From Palsa-661 sp035535015 (GTDB taxonomy: Bacteria > Actinomycetota > Acidimicrobiia > Acidimicrobiales > UBA8190), in contig DATLQU010000060.1 in NCBI GenBank assembly GCA_035535015.1, forward strand, positions 62,001 to 126,000: 64,000 nucleotides of DNA, read 5' to 3'. Below, piece by piece: positions 7,397 through 15,931 of this stretch. How positions within the stretch are numbered: position 1 is the stretch's first letter; each line of letters opens with the position of its first letter. The notes under the pieces were generated by a model. It was not told where the DNA came from, did no database searches, and saw nothing but the letters and a program-made list of their open reading frames with translations. A program made the translations under genes and the position numbers.

Positions 7397-8272
7397 TCAC
7401 GTGGCGGGAGAGGTGTAGGTGAACTGGTCGGCCGAGCTCGCGCTGCTGGCGCCCTTGGAGTCGGTGACGATGATGTCCACCGTTCCCGAACCGGCGGGAG
7501 CAATGGCCGTGATCGTCTTGGTGTTCACGAAGGTGAACGAGGCCGACGTACCGCCGAAGGTCACCGTGGTCCCCTTCTTCATGAACCGGGAACCGGTGAT
7601 CGTCACCGACGTACCGACCGGTCCGCTCTGAGGCTCGATGGAGAGGACGATCGGGACCCGGACGGCAAAGGTGAAGACATCGGCGGGATCGATCGGGGTG
7701 GTTCCGTCGGGACCCGTCACCGTGACGTCCACCTTGCCGGCAGGCTCCGCCGGGGCGACCGTAGAGACGGCGATGTTCGAGTCGATGGTGAAGGGGACCG
7801 AGACGGCGCCGAAGTTCACGGCCGTGGCGCCGGCGAAGTCCGTTCCGGAAATTGTGACCTTCGTTCCGCCCGTGTCGGCACCGATCCTCGGGCTGACACT
7901 CTGGATCGTCGGACCGCCGGTGTAAGTGAACTGGTCACCAGGGTTGAGAGCACTCGTACCCGCCGTCGAGGTAACCACGGTCACGTCGACCGTCCCGCCC
8001 ACCTCGGCGGGCGAGGTTGCGAAGATGACGTTGTTGTTGTGGATGATGATGCTGGTTCCCGGCGATGAGCCGAATTCGACGGCCGTGGTCCCGAGAAGGT
8101 TGGCGCCCCTGATCGTCACGACGGTCCCACCGGTCATCGGCCCATGACTGGGGGAGACCGATTTCACTTTCGCCACCGGGGGCTTCGATGCCCCGGCTGG
8201 GCCGGCCACGCCGGTCACGACGCAACCCACGGCCACAATGGCGCCAATGGCCAAGACGCTGATCCTCTTCAC
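7397..8272 (-). CDS. Exported protein with three IPT/TIG domains
   Basis: A 291-residue protein with an N-terminal signal peptide (MKRISVLAIGAIVAVGCVVTGVAGPAGA) and three tandem immunoglobulin-like IPT/TIG repeats of about 80-85 residues. Each repeat begins with a variant of 'VxSVSPxxGPxxGGTxVTIxGxxF' (around residues 37, 125 and 207) and closes 'DQFTYT' or 'DVFTFA'. The last residues form the end of the third repeat, so there is no visible anchor or sorting signal. The GTG start at 8272 has GGAGG 8 bases upstream. It is probably a secreted, cell-surface-associated protein; its partner is unknown. It is transcribed away from the MerR gene. Confidence 0.85.
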   Translation of the reverse strand: MKRISVLAIGAIVAVGCVVTGVAGPAGASKPPVAKVKSVSPSHGPMTGGTVVTIRGANLLGTTAVEFGSSPGTSIIIHNNNVIFATSPAEVGGTVDVTVVTSTAGTSALNPGDQFTYTGGPTIQSVSPRIGADTGGTKVTISGTDFAGATAVNFGAVSVPFTIDSNIAVSTVAPAEPAGKVDVTVTGPDGTTPIDPADVFTFAVRVPIVLSIEPQSGPVGTSVTITGSRFMKKGTTVTFGGTSASFTFVNTKTITAIAPAGSGTVDIIVTDSKGASSASSADQFTYTSPAT

Positions 8273-8572
8273 CTGTCATCCTCCAGATCTGTGGGCAGAG
8301 CACGAGAGAGCACCCCGGTGGCGCTTGGCCGCCTCTGCCGTCTCTCGCCCGTATCAACGGCCGAAGTGGTCGTGGCGTTACCGACAGCCACATACGGTCT
8401 CCGACGTGGGCCGGTCCGGTCATGGCGAGATGCCGGGACCGGCGTGGGACGCCTCCTCAGGTGCCGAGGAGGTGGGCACCATCGACCCGCCAAATTCGTT
8501 CTGGAGCTGGCGCACGCCGGGCACCGACCGGACGCCAACCGAGACCGGATCGACCTCCTTCCGGCCCCGGTC
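8273..8572. other. Intergenic region between divergent IPT and merR genes
   Basis: It holds the ribosome-binding site of the IPT gene (about 8280-8284) and its upstream promoter region. I see no further gene or repeat up to the MerR promoter at 8573. Confidence 0.4.
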
Positions 8573-8611
8573 TTGACCCCGTACCCGGGTACGGCCCTTA
8601 CACTTTTCGCT
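8573..8611 (+). promoter_or_regulatory. MerR-type promoter with perfect operator palindrome
   Basis: TTGACC (8573-8578) and TACACT (8599-8604) form a -35/-10 pair with a 20-bp spacer. A perfect 16-bp palindrome, CCGTACCCGGGTACGG (8579-8594), occupies most of the spacer. Overlong spacers of 19-20 bp carrying a dyad are the hallmark of MerR-activated promoters. Only 7 bases separate the -10 from the ATG, so the transcript is probably leaderless. Confidence 0.85.
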
Positions 8612-9037
8612 ATGGATGCCTTCACCGTCGGGCAACTGGCCCAACAGGCGGGGCTGAACCTCGAGACGATCCGCTACTACGAACGCCGCGGCCTGCTCCG
8701 TGAGCCTCCGCGAACCGAGAGCGGCTACCGGCAGTACTCCGAGGCGGATCTGTGGAGTCTGCAGTTCATCGGCCGGGCCAAGCAGCTGGGCTTCACTCTG
8801 GCCGAGATCGCCACCCTGATGGGAGCGGAATCGGGATCGGAGACATATCGCTCGGCCGCGAATGTGCTCCTGATGACCCGGGCCAAGATCGAAGAGCTGG
8901 ACCGGCGGCAGACCGAGCTGGCAGACACCCGGGCCCGGCTCGAGCAACTCGCCGCCATCTGCGGCGATCCGGACAACGACGATTGTCAGGCTCTGCGGGT
9001 GGGCAACGAGTGGACAACGGAGAAAACGGTCAGGTGA
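8612..9037 (+). CDS. MerR family transcriptional regulator
   Basis: A 141-residue MerR protein. The N-terminal winged helix 'FTVGQLAQQAGLNLETIRYYERRGLL' and 'RTESGYRQYSEADLWSLQFI' is canonical. A coiled-coil dimerisation helix follows at about residues 80-120, then a C-terminal 'ICGDPDNDDCQAL'. The two Cys residues nine positions apart sit where metal- or thiol-sensing MerR proteins bind their effector, so metal sensing is likely but the metal is unknown. It autoregulates through the upstream palindrome (inferred). The only neighbour is the convergent thioredoxin gene, whose last codons overlap this gene by 8 bases. Confidence 0.9.
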   Translation: MDAFTVGQLAQQAGLNLETIRYYERRGLLREPPRTESGYRQYSEADLWSLQFIGRAKQLGFTLAEIATLMGAESGSETYRSAANVLLMTRAKIEELDRRQTELADTRARLEQLAAICGDPDNDDCQALRVGNEWTTEKTVR

Positions 9038-9359
9038 TGACGCCCTCGAGGTCGGCCAGAAGCTGGGCGCGGCTACGGGCGCCGGTCAATTTGCGGACGA
9101 GCTCGCCCTCGTGGAAGACGAGGATGGTGGGAACGGCGCCCACCTCGTAACGACGGGCGAGATCGATCTGCTCGTCGGCGTTGATCTTTCGGACCAGCAG
9201 GCGTTGATCGAAGTCGTCGGCCAGTGATTGGATCACCGGGGCCAGGGCTCGGCAGGGCTGGCACCAGGGCGCCCAGAACTCCACCAGAACGGGGAGAGCC
9301 GAGCCGGCGATCTCTTCGGCGAAGCTGGCGTCGGTCAGATCGAGAACAGTGGTGGGCAC
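9030..9359 (-). CDS. trxA: Thioredoxin with WCQPC active site
   Basis: A 109-residue single-domain thioredoxin. 'VLVEFWAPWCQPCRALAPVI' carries the redox pair at about residues 33 and 36, and the cis-Pro is in 'VGAVPTILVFHEGE'. The motif is WCQPC where most thioredoxins have WCGPC; such a change alters redox potential and partner choice. GTG 9359 is chosen because GAGGAGG lies 6 bases upstream, while the open frame further upstream is not protein-like. The symbol is by family only; other thioredoxins will exist in the genome. Confidence 0.88.
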   Translation of the reverse strand: MPTTVLDLTDASFAEEIAGSALPVLVEFWAPWCQPCRALAPVIQSLADDFDQRLLVRKINADEQIDLARRYEVGAVPTILVFHEGELVRKLTGARSRAQLLADLEGVIT

Positions 9360-9539
9360 CTCGGCCTCCTCGGATCGTGGGTCATCTCCGGGTCTCCGGC
9401 GCCACCGTACGGTCCGTACCATGCTCCGGAGTCAAGGCCCGGACCCGAATTTTTTCCTGCATGTCGAGAACGGTGTCTCGGCCTCGACATCCCCTGTGAG
9501 GCGCCACCGCGGTGCCCTCGGAACGAGAAGGATGAAGCG

Positions 9540-10313
9540 ATGCGATTCATGCTGCTGCAGAACTGATTTGTCATCCGTCGCTCACCACGGCGGCAGCCAT
9601 TGCGCTCACCCTGCGGGCGGTCGGCGGTCTCAGCACGGCGGAGATCGCCGCCGCCTTCCTCGTTCCCGAGGCGACCATGGCCCAGCGGATCAGCCGGGGG
9701 AAGGCCAAGATCCGGACTTCGGAGGAACCGTTCTCCCTTCCGGCGGCCGACGTACGCGGCGAGCGGCTGCGATCGGTGCTCCACGTCCTGTACCTGCTCT
9801 TCAGCGAGGGCTATGCCAGCAACAGTGGCCCCGATCTGGCCCGGTTTGATTTCTCGGGCGAGGCCATCCGGCTGGCCCGCCTCGTCCGGGAGGCGCTCCC
9901 CGGCGATCCTGAGGTATCGGGTCTGTTGACCCTGATGTTGCTTACCGATGCCCGACGGCCGGCGCGGACGACGGCCGACGGCGAGCTCGTCGCCCTGGCT
10001 GAACAGGATCGCCGCCTCTGGAACCGGTCCCTCATCTCCGAAGGGTGGCCCTCATCACCGAGGCGCTGCGGCAGGGGCGAACGGGCGAATACCAGCTGCG
10101 GGCGCCCATCGCCGCCGTCCACGATCAATCGCCGCAGTACGCCGAGACCAAGAACATCACCGGTTCCACTCCGTGCGCACCCGTCTCCTCGAACTGTCGG
10201 GCGACAACGAGGGCGCCGTTATCGAATTCCGGGTCGCCACCACCGGAACGAAGAATCTCCGGGAACGGAACTACCTCGTCACCCAAGCCACCCGCCTGGC
10301 GGGAGGCTCAGGA
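9540..10313 (+). pseudogene. YCII-gene start fused to a broken ECF (DUF6596, ECF42-type) sigma factor
   Basis: ATG 9540 with a good SD (GAGAAGGATG) gives 'MRFMLLQN' and stops. That is the usual opening of YCII/DGPF-domain proteins. Overlapping its stop, an open frame from 9563 begins in the middle of an ECF sigma factor: 'CHPSLTTAAAIALTLRAVGG' and 'STAEIAAAFLVPEATMAQRI' (sigma-4 helix-turn-helix), then the DUF6596 extension 'LHVLYLLFSEGY'. A base is missing near 10043 (frame changes before 'VALITEALRQGRTG'). A second break near 10155 joins 'QYAETKNI' to 'HHRFHSVRTRLLELSGD', dropping the intervening segment. Sigma-2 is absent. ECF42 sigma genes are normally preceded by a YCII gene, so one deletion plausibly removed most of the YCII gene and the sigma N-terminus. 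Confidence 0.8.
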
Positions 10314-12491
10314 CCGGGCCGTGTTGGTGCAGTCGTAGAAACCGAAAAGGACACGGCCCGAATGGGCGTGGCTGAGAAAGCGACAGCGATCTCTGATCCA
10401 GGCGACCCTCGGGTCGACACCGGGAGGATCGATGGGAACGAGGGCGAAATGGACCCGGCCGAAGGCGATGTCGAGTTGGATCTGTTTCAGAGTCGGCGCC
10501 GGGTTGGCCCCGACAAATCCGCCGATGGGCAGAACCTCGCGGCCGGTGGCCAGGATGTAGGGAGCGGCGATGGCCGAGGTGTCGGTGACGAAGAGGATGT
10601 CCGCCTTCGACCGGCCGGCCAGGGCCGTGAGCTCCCGACCGGCGGCGATGGCCCTCTGCTGGAAGCGACGGACGTCGGTCTGGGTGACGAGGGTCACGGC
10701 TGCCGGCTCGAACGGTGTGTCGAACGGGCCCAGGCCATCGGCCACCACGGAGGCGGCGGCCACCGACGGGACGAGGAGTGCGACCAGAGTGGCGGCGGTC
10801 AGGGTCAGTGAACCGAGTCGGCCGGTGAGCGGCCGGCTACGCAGCGACAGCAGCACCAGAACATCGGCCAGGACGGCGGCGGCGATGACGGCAGGGACGA
10901 GCCAGCCGGCGACCGCGGTCCCCGACGGGACGAGAAAGACGGCGTAACCGGCCGACCCCGACGCCACCGCGGCGACGACCACCCGGCCGGTGACGGCGCT
11001 TGGCCGGAGCCGGCGGACGTCGTTGGCGCCGGCGGCTTCGTTGGCGGCCGGGGCGGCGGCTTCGTTGGCGGCCGGGGCGGCAGTGACGCCGGCAGTCATG
11101 CCGGCAGGCGCGGCGATGGCGATGCCGTCACGGGCGTTGATCTCGGTCCGGGTCGCCCTCCAGGCCACCGACAGGCCGATACCGCAGAGGGCGGCGATGG
11201 CCGGGGAGAGCGCGGCGGTGTAGTACGAGTTCAGGTAGGCACCGGCACTGAAGGCGACGAGATGGACGACGAGCCATGTGCCGAAGAGCAGGCATCCGGC
11301 GCGGACGGGGTCGAGCCGCGACCGGCGTCGGCGGGCCAGCAAGACGGCCAGGCCGGCCAGGAGGGCGGCGGGGAGCAACCATGCCGTGTCGCGACCGAGT
11401 GGTCCCCGCAGGAGCCGGTTCCAGGAGCGAGGAATGACCGCGGTCGATCCGTTCAGGAGCAACCGCGACTCCAGACCGACCTCGACGAAGGCGGCAGGCG
11501 TGCCCACGCTCTTCTCCGCTGCCGTCCGGCTCTCGAAGCGGGCGAGGCCGTTGTAGTCGAAGACCTGGGCGAATTCGGAGTCGTTGCGGCTGCCGTCGAC
11601 GTAGGGCCGGTCGTGAGCGGGCACGGCCGACACGGCCAGGATCCAGGAGAGCGAGACCACGGCGGTGACGACGGTGGCGAGCAGCAGGTGGCCGAGCCGA
11701 CGTCCGGCGCGGCCCGGAGAGGCGACGAGGTAGGCGAGCCAGAGGGCGGGAAGAACGAGCCAGGCCTGGATCATCTTGGCCTGAAAGGCGAGACCCACCC
11801 AGAGGCCGGCCAGAAGCAACGAGCGCAACCGGCCGGTGACGAGCGCCGCCGCCGTGGCGTCGGCGGCCAGGACGAGAAGAAGGATGAGCAGGGAGTCGGA
11901 GATGTTGCCGCGGTTGAGCAGGATGGTGACCGGACTGGCGGCCACGATCAGTGCGGCGATCATGCCGGCCAGCGCTCCGGCCAGCCGGCGGACGGCCCGG
12001 TAGAGGACGAGGACGGTGAGGATGCCCTCCACCACCTGGGGCAGGACGATGGCCCAGGTATGGAAGCCGAAGGCCCGCAGCGACAGAGCCTGCAGCCAGA
12101 GGGCGCCGGGAAGCTTGTCCACGGTGACGGTGCCATCGGGATCGAAGGCGCCGAAGAGGAAGTTGTGCCAACTGCTCGACATGCTGCGGGCCGCCGCGCC
12201 GTAGAAGGGCTCGAGGGCGGCGTTGTCGAGACCCCAGGCATAGGCCAGACCGGCCAGCGCGGCCACAAGGAGCAGACAGGGCCGGGCCCAGCGGGGCTGG
12301 TCCACCGGGGACTGCCAGAAGACCCAACGACGACTGATCCGTCGCCGGTCGGCCAGCCGGTGCCAGGCCCTGCGGTACCGGACGGGGGCGGGCGGTCCCC
12401 AGGCCGGCGGGGCCGACGGCGCCAGAAGCGAGGAGGAAGCCGGCGCCGAGGGTGGTGTCGGAGGCGGCCCCTCCGTGCCCCCGTCGCTCAT
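10308..12491 (-). CDS. GT39-type membrane glycosyltransferase
   Basis: A 727-residue polytopic membrane protein of the GT-C/ArnT/PMT-like group. A Pro-rich cytosolic N-terminus (1-60) is followed by about a dozen hydrophobic helices. The first exoplasmic loop has 'NAALEPFYGAAARSMSSSWHNFLFG', the conserved acidic catalytic region, and 'DPDGTVTVDKLPGALWLQAL' and 'RGNISDSLLILLL' are typical of actinobacterial members. The C-terminal globular part (about 600-727) is extracytoplasmic. Such enzymes move a sugar from a polyprenyl-phosphate donor onto cell-surface acceptors. Codons around 11031-11078 contain an in-frame 24-bp tandem duplication (Ala-Pro-Ala-Ala-Asn-Glu-Ala-Ala twice). The 3' end meets the sigma remnant tail to tail. 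Confidence 0.85.
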   Translation of the reverse strand: MSDGGTEGPPPTPPSAPASSSLLAPSAPPAWGPPAPVRYRRAWHRLADRRRISRRWVFWQSPVDQPRWARPCLLLVAALAGLAYAWGLDNAALEPFYGAAARSMSSSWHNFLFGAFDPDGTVTVDKLPGALWLQALSLRAFGFHTWAIVLPQVVEGILTVLVLYRAVRRLAGALAGMIAALIVAASPVTILLNRGNISDSLLILLLVLAADATAAALVTGRLRSLLLAGLWVGLAFQAKMIQAWLVLPALWLAYLVASPGRAGRRLGHLLLATVVTAVVSLSWILAVSAVPAHDRPYVDGSRNDSEFAQVFDYNGLARFESRTAAEKSVGTPAAFVEVGLESRLLLNGSTAVIPRSWNRLLRGPLGRDTAWLLPAALLAGLAVLLARRRRSRLDPVRAGCLLFGTWLVVHLVAFSAGAYLNSYYTAALSPAIAALCGIGLSVAWRATRTEINARDGIAIAAPAGMTAGVTAAPAANEAAAPAANEAAGANDVRRLRPSAVTGRVVVAAVASGSAGYAVFLVPSGTAVAGWLVPAVIAAAVLADVLVLLSLRSRPLTGRLGSLTLTAATLVALLVPSVAAASVVADGLGPFDTPFEPAAVTLVTQTDVRRFQQRAIAAGRELTALAGRSKADILFVTDTSAIAAPYILATGREVLPIGGFVGANPAPTLKQIQLDIAFGRVHFALVPIDPPGVDPRVAWIRDRCRFLSHAHSGRVLFGFYDCTNTARS
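11031..11078. repeat. 24-bp tandem duplication inside the GT39 gene
   Basis: The 24 bases at 11031-11054 are repeated exactly at 11055-11078, keeping the reading frame and doubling an Ala/Pro/Asn/Glu linker between membrane helices. Confidence 0.9.
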
Positions 12492-12550
12492 CGGACCAGG
12501 TTAGGAGTTACCGGGCGAGCAGGGTGGGGTCAGATCGGCAAGGCCCTGGA

Positions 12551-13654
12551 TCAGAGGGTGAGGACACCGCGGGCCAGCTTTCCCGCCTCCATGTCCTCGA
12601 TGATCTCCCGGAAGCCCTCGAGGGGACGGGTCTCGGTGACGAGTTCGTCCAACATGATCTTGCCGTCGAGGTACATCTGGACCATCAGGGGGATGTCGTG
12701 CAGCGGTCGCGACGATCCGTAGCGGCAGCCGAGCAGGCCGCGGTCGACGTAGGCCAGGTTGTTGATGTCGATGGAGACCTCCGAACCGCGCGGGGGGACG
12801 CCGATGGCCACGGCGTTGCCACCCCAGTCGAGGCAGTCCACGGCGTTTCTGAGAACAGCCGGGTGACCGACGCATTCGAAGGACCAGGTGACCCCGCCCG
12901 GTCCGAGGGCGCCGGCCAGCGACTGCGGGTTGTGGGGGACGATCTTGCGGATCTCCTCCACGGCGTCGGTCTTGGAGGCGTCGACGAAGTGGGTGGCGCC
13001 GAACTGACGGGCCAGTGACTCCTTCGAGCCCATGGTGTCGACGGCGATGATCCGCGACGCCCCCTGGACCCGGAGCGCCTGGATGACGTTCAGCCCGATT
13101 CCGCCCACGCCGAAGACCGCCGCCGTCTCCCCCGGATTGACCGACGCCCGGTTGAACACGGCACCCATGCCGGTGAGGACGCCGCAGCCGATGAGCGAGG
13201 CCGAGGTGAAGGGGACGTCCTTCGAGATCCGGACGGCCTGGACCTCAGAGACGATGGTGTACTCGGCGAAGACGGAGGAGGCGGCGAAGTTCGAGGCCGG
13301 CTCCCCGTCGTAGGTGAACGGGGTGGAGACGTTTCCCAGAGTCTTGATGCACATGGTGGGATGACCGGTGTTGCAGGCACGGCAGATACCGCAGGAGGCC
13401 AAGGTGGCCACCACGACGTGGTCACCGGGCAACACCGCCGAGACGGCCGAGCCCACCGCCTCCACGATCCCCGCCCCTTCGTGGCCGAGGACCGAGGGCT
13501 CCTTCCAGGGGATGGTGCCGTTCAGTACCGACAGGTCGGAATGGCAGACGCCGGCGGCCACGATCTTGACCATCACTTCTTTGGGGCCGGGGTCGGCGAT
13601 CTCGAGCTTGTCCGTGACCATGGCGTCCCCGCCGGTGTAGACGATGCCTCTCAT
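12551..13654 (-). CDS. Zinc-dependent alcohol dehydrogenase (MDR family)
   Basis: A 367-residue medium-chain dehydrogenase. The catalytic zinc ligands are in 'AAGVCHSDLS' and 'LGHEGAGIVE'. A structural-zinc-like lobe is present as 'ASCGICRACNTGHPTMC', with four cysteines. The Rossmann motif 'GVGGIGLNVIQALR' lies at about residues 193-206. The length and 'PRGSEVSIDINNL' region match the class III-like actinobacterial alcohol/aldehyde dehydrogenases, which use NAD(P). The ATG at 13654 is chosen over longer in-frame extensions that run into the next gene region. The substrate is unknown. Confidence 0.88.
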   Translation of the reverse strand: MRGIVYTGGDAMVTDKLEIADPGPKEVMVKIVAAGVCHSDLSVLNGTIPWKEPSVLGHEGAGIVEAVGSAVSAVLPGDHVVVATLASCGICRACNTGHPTMCIKTLGNVSTPFTYDGEPASNFAASSVFAEYTIVSEVQAVRISKDVPFTSASLIGCGVLTGMGAVFNRASVNPGETAAVFGVGGIGLNVIQALRVQGASRIIAVDTMGSKESLARQFGATHFVDASKTDAVEEIRKIVPHNPQSLAGALGPGGVTWSFECVGHPAVLRNAVDCLDWGGNAVAIGVPPRGSEVSIDINNLAYVDRGLLGCRYGSSRPLHDIPLMVQMYLDGKIMLDELVTETRPLEGFREIIEDMEAGKLARGVLTL

Positions 13655-13808
13655 CGGTGTCGCGCTCTCCCTCTGCGTCTCGGCTCTCCTGTCGGCCGAC
13701 CAAGGGTAACCGGAGCACGACGGGGCTCCCCATTCGTCGGTCAGCCTGCTGACCGACGAGACACAGCGCCAGGCCGAGCCGGGCCACACCGCCCCGGGCC
13801 GGAGCCGG

Positions 13809-14768
13809 TCAGCCCAGGGCCTCGAGGGCCTGGTCGAGGAACGACCGATGGTCGGCACGCAGGCGGGAGGCGTCGATGTCCGGGCGGCCGAAGTCGGCCC
13901 AGTCGGCCGCCCAGAGCGAGAGATTCCCGGCCGGACGGAGCGCGGCGGCGAGATCCCAGACGGCCAGGGGGGCCCGATCGAGCTCGGTGAGAAAGAAGTA
14001 GTGGTCGGTGAATGCGGAAACGGCTCCGGCGCCGTAGGCCCAGAGGAGGTCGAGCCGGGTGGTGGCCACGTCGGCCAACGGGTCACCGGTGCCGGCCTCC
14101 TCCCAGTCGATGACGGCCACGATGGCGCCATCGCGCCAGAGAATGTTGCCGGCCCAGAAGTCCCCGTGGAGAAGCGTCGTCCGGTCGGGCGCCGGCGGGG
14201 GCCAGCGGTCGCCCAGGAGACGGCGGACGAGACCTTCCCGCATCCGTTCGTCGACAACGGGGGGCGCTGAGGCCAGGTCCCGGGCGACGTTGTCGGCCCG
14301 GTCCGGAAGCACCACCGGGGCCATCAGGGTGAGGTCGACCCGGTGGACGGCAGCTAACTGGGTGGCGAAGGCCCGTCCCGTCTCCGCCGGGTCGGAGCTG
14401 GTCGTGACCGGCGCCCCGTCCACGTAGTCGAAGACGGAGTAGGGCTCGGTGAAGATCGTCCCCGAGTCGTCGAGCAGACGGGGTGTCGGCGTGGGCAGTT
14501 CGAGCGGGTGCAGGCGCAGGAGCAGAGAGAACTGGTCGGCGATGGACAACCTGGCTCTCTGCGCCTGCTGGCTCCGGGCCCGGCGGACCACCAGACGGCG
14601 AGGACGGTCATCGGGGCCGAGAAGCTCGAGGACGGTGATCTGAGCGGAGAGGCCACCGGGAAGGGTGCGGACAGCGAGAAGCCGGGCCTCGGGTTCGACG
14701 AGGGCGGCGGCGGCGGCGAAGGCCTCGACCGGTGGCCCGGAGCCGAGCGGATCGGAGTCGTCCGTCAT
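13809..14768 (-). CDS. APH-family phosphotransferase (kinase-like)
   Basis: A 319-residue protein with the aminoglycoside-phosphotransferase kinase fold. An N-lobe (about residues 25-100, 'LRLHPLELPTPTPRLLDD') leads to the catalytic loop 'LLHGDFWAGNILW' (Asp at about 205) and the metal-binding 'AVIDWEEAGTGDPLADVA'. Many actinobacterial members act on sugars, choline or acyl-CoA-related metabolites rather than antibiotics, so resistance should not be assumed. The ATG at 14768 is the first credible start. The open frame runs on upstream to 15296 opposite the SecD-like gene, but that is a shadow. Confidence 0.85.
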   Translation of the reverse strand: MTDDSDPLGSGPPVEAFAAAAALVEPEARLLAVRTLPGGLSAQITVLELLGPDDRPRRLVVRRARSQQAQRARLSIADQFSLLLRLHPLELPTPTPRLLDDSGTIFTEPYSVFDYVDGAPVTTSSDPAETGRAFATQLAAVHRVDLTLMAPVVLPDRADNVARDLASAPPVVDERMREGLVRRLLGDRWPPPAPDRTTLLHGDFWAGNILWRDGAIVAVIDWEEAGTGDPLADVATTRLDLLWAYGAGAVSAFTDHYFFLTELDRAPLAVWDLAAALRPAGNLSLWAADWADFGRPDIDASRLRADHRSFLDQALEALG

Positions 14769-14922
14769 GGCCCTCGCATTCTGACATCGAGAGCACAGGG
14801 AGCCGGCTCCCTCTCCGGCGTCCGCCCGACACGAGATCGACCTCGCTGCCGAGGACTTGGCTCCGCCAAGAGCGGCGATGAAGGCAACCCGAGGTCGGCT
14901 CGGGGGTGGGAGGATGGACCTC

Positions 14923-15858
14923 GTGCGCCAGCCGGGGGTCGTCCTTTGCCGGCGCCGGCGGCATCGTGGCTGGACGCCGGTCCTCGGTGGGCTGACGGCA
15001 CTGGTGCTGAGCGGCTGCGCCGGCGGCCACGGCGGTCCGGCCGTCGCCACCTTCACCGGCCCCCCGACGGCCACGAGCCGGCAGCTGGCCGAGGACGTGC
15101 ACCAGCTTCTCCGCCGGCTCCAGGTCCTCGGGGACAGAAACGCCATCGTCGAGTCGACGGGGAACACGATCGTGGTCACCGGGACGACCGGCCTCCCTGT
15201 TCCCGCCGCCGCGCTGATCGCCCCGGGGATGCTCCAGTTCCGTCCCGTGCTCTGCGCCGCCGGGCCGTACACGGCATCGGCGAAGGCCGCCAACACGGTG
15301 GAGGGTCCCCTGCCCCTCGGTTGTTCGTCTGGTCGCTACTCGTTGGAGGCCCCGAATCTCGTGATCAGCCCGAGCAACGCCAGCGCCAACGGCTACAGCT
15401 CGAACCTCGGCTCCATCGCGGCCGACCCGACTCTGGCCGACCGTCGGTCGACCACGGCGGCGGCCAACGTCGCCGACACCGGCCGGAGCGTTCTGCTCCC
15501 TCTCGCCGGTGGGGACGGGAGCCGTTACCTGCTCGGGCCGGCCGAGCTGAACGGCGGCGAGATCACGAGTGCGACGGCCACGTACGAGGCACCCGTCTGG
15601 GTCGTCGATGCCCGCTTCTCCACCGCCGGCGCCGTCGGCTGGGACGAGCTGAACCAGAGGTACTTCCACGAGATGATCGGCTTCGACCTCGACGGCCGGC
15701 TGCTGTCGGTCCCCGTCGTCCAGCCCAACCTGTCGAGCTTCAGTTCGTTCGCCGGCCGGACCAAGATCGCCGCCAACTTCAGCCGGCGGGCGGCCGAGGG
15801 ATTCGCCGCCGTCCTCGACTCGGGTCCACTGGTCACGCCCTTGCGGATCGCCCGGTAG
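14923..15858 (+). CDS. Lipoprotein with SecD P1-like domain
   Basis: About 311 residues. After a basic N-terminus and a hydrophobic stretch comes a lipobox, 'LVLSGC', at about residues 27-32, so it is predicted to be a membrane-anchored lipoprotein. The C-terminal half ('WVVDARFSTAGAVGWDEL', 'GFDLDGRLLSVPVVQPN', 'GRTKIAANFSRRAAEGFAAVL', 'SGPLVTPLR') closely follows the periplasmic P1 head domain of SecD. There are no SecD transmembrane helices and no SecF next door. GTG 14923 is preferred over ATG 14914 because GGGAGG abuts that ATG but sits 9 bases before the GTG. The role is unknown; it is followed by another lipoprotein gene. Confidence 0.75.
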   Translation: MRQPGVVLCRRRRHRGWTPVLGGLTALVLSGCAGGHGGPAVATFTGPPTATSRQLAEDVHQLLRRLQVLGDRNAIVESTGNTIVVTGTTGLPVPAAALIAPGMLQFRPVLCAAGPYTASAKAANTVEGPLPLGCSSGRYSLEAPNLVISPSNASANGYSSNLGSIAADPTLADRRSTTAAANVADTGRSVLLPLAGGDGSRYLLGPAELNGGEITSATATYEAPVWVVDARFSTAGAVGWDELNQRYFHEMIGFDLDGRLLSVPVVQPNLSSFSSFAGRTKIAANFSRRAAEGFAAVLDSGPLVTPLRIAR

Positions 15859-15931
15859 GAGGCGGATCCCATCGTCCGCACCCGGGCCGGTCCCTCGCCA
15901 CCGGGAGCCCGCCGGTGGCCTACCGTGGGGC

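Noticed and set aside
12551..14257. 568-codon reading of the alcohol dehydrogenase
   Set aside because: The extra 200 N-terminal residues are antisense-like Pro/Arg/Ser sequence opposite nothing conserved and overlap the phosphotransferase gene.
13809..14768. Aminoglycoside resistance gene
   Set aside because: Only the general kinase fold is shown; most actinobacterial members have metabolic substrates.
13809..15296. 495-codon reading of the APH-type kinase
   Set aside because: The extension lies opposite the SecD-like lipoprotein and shows no domain.
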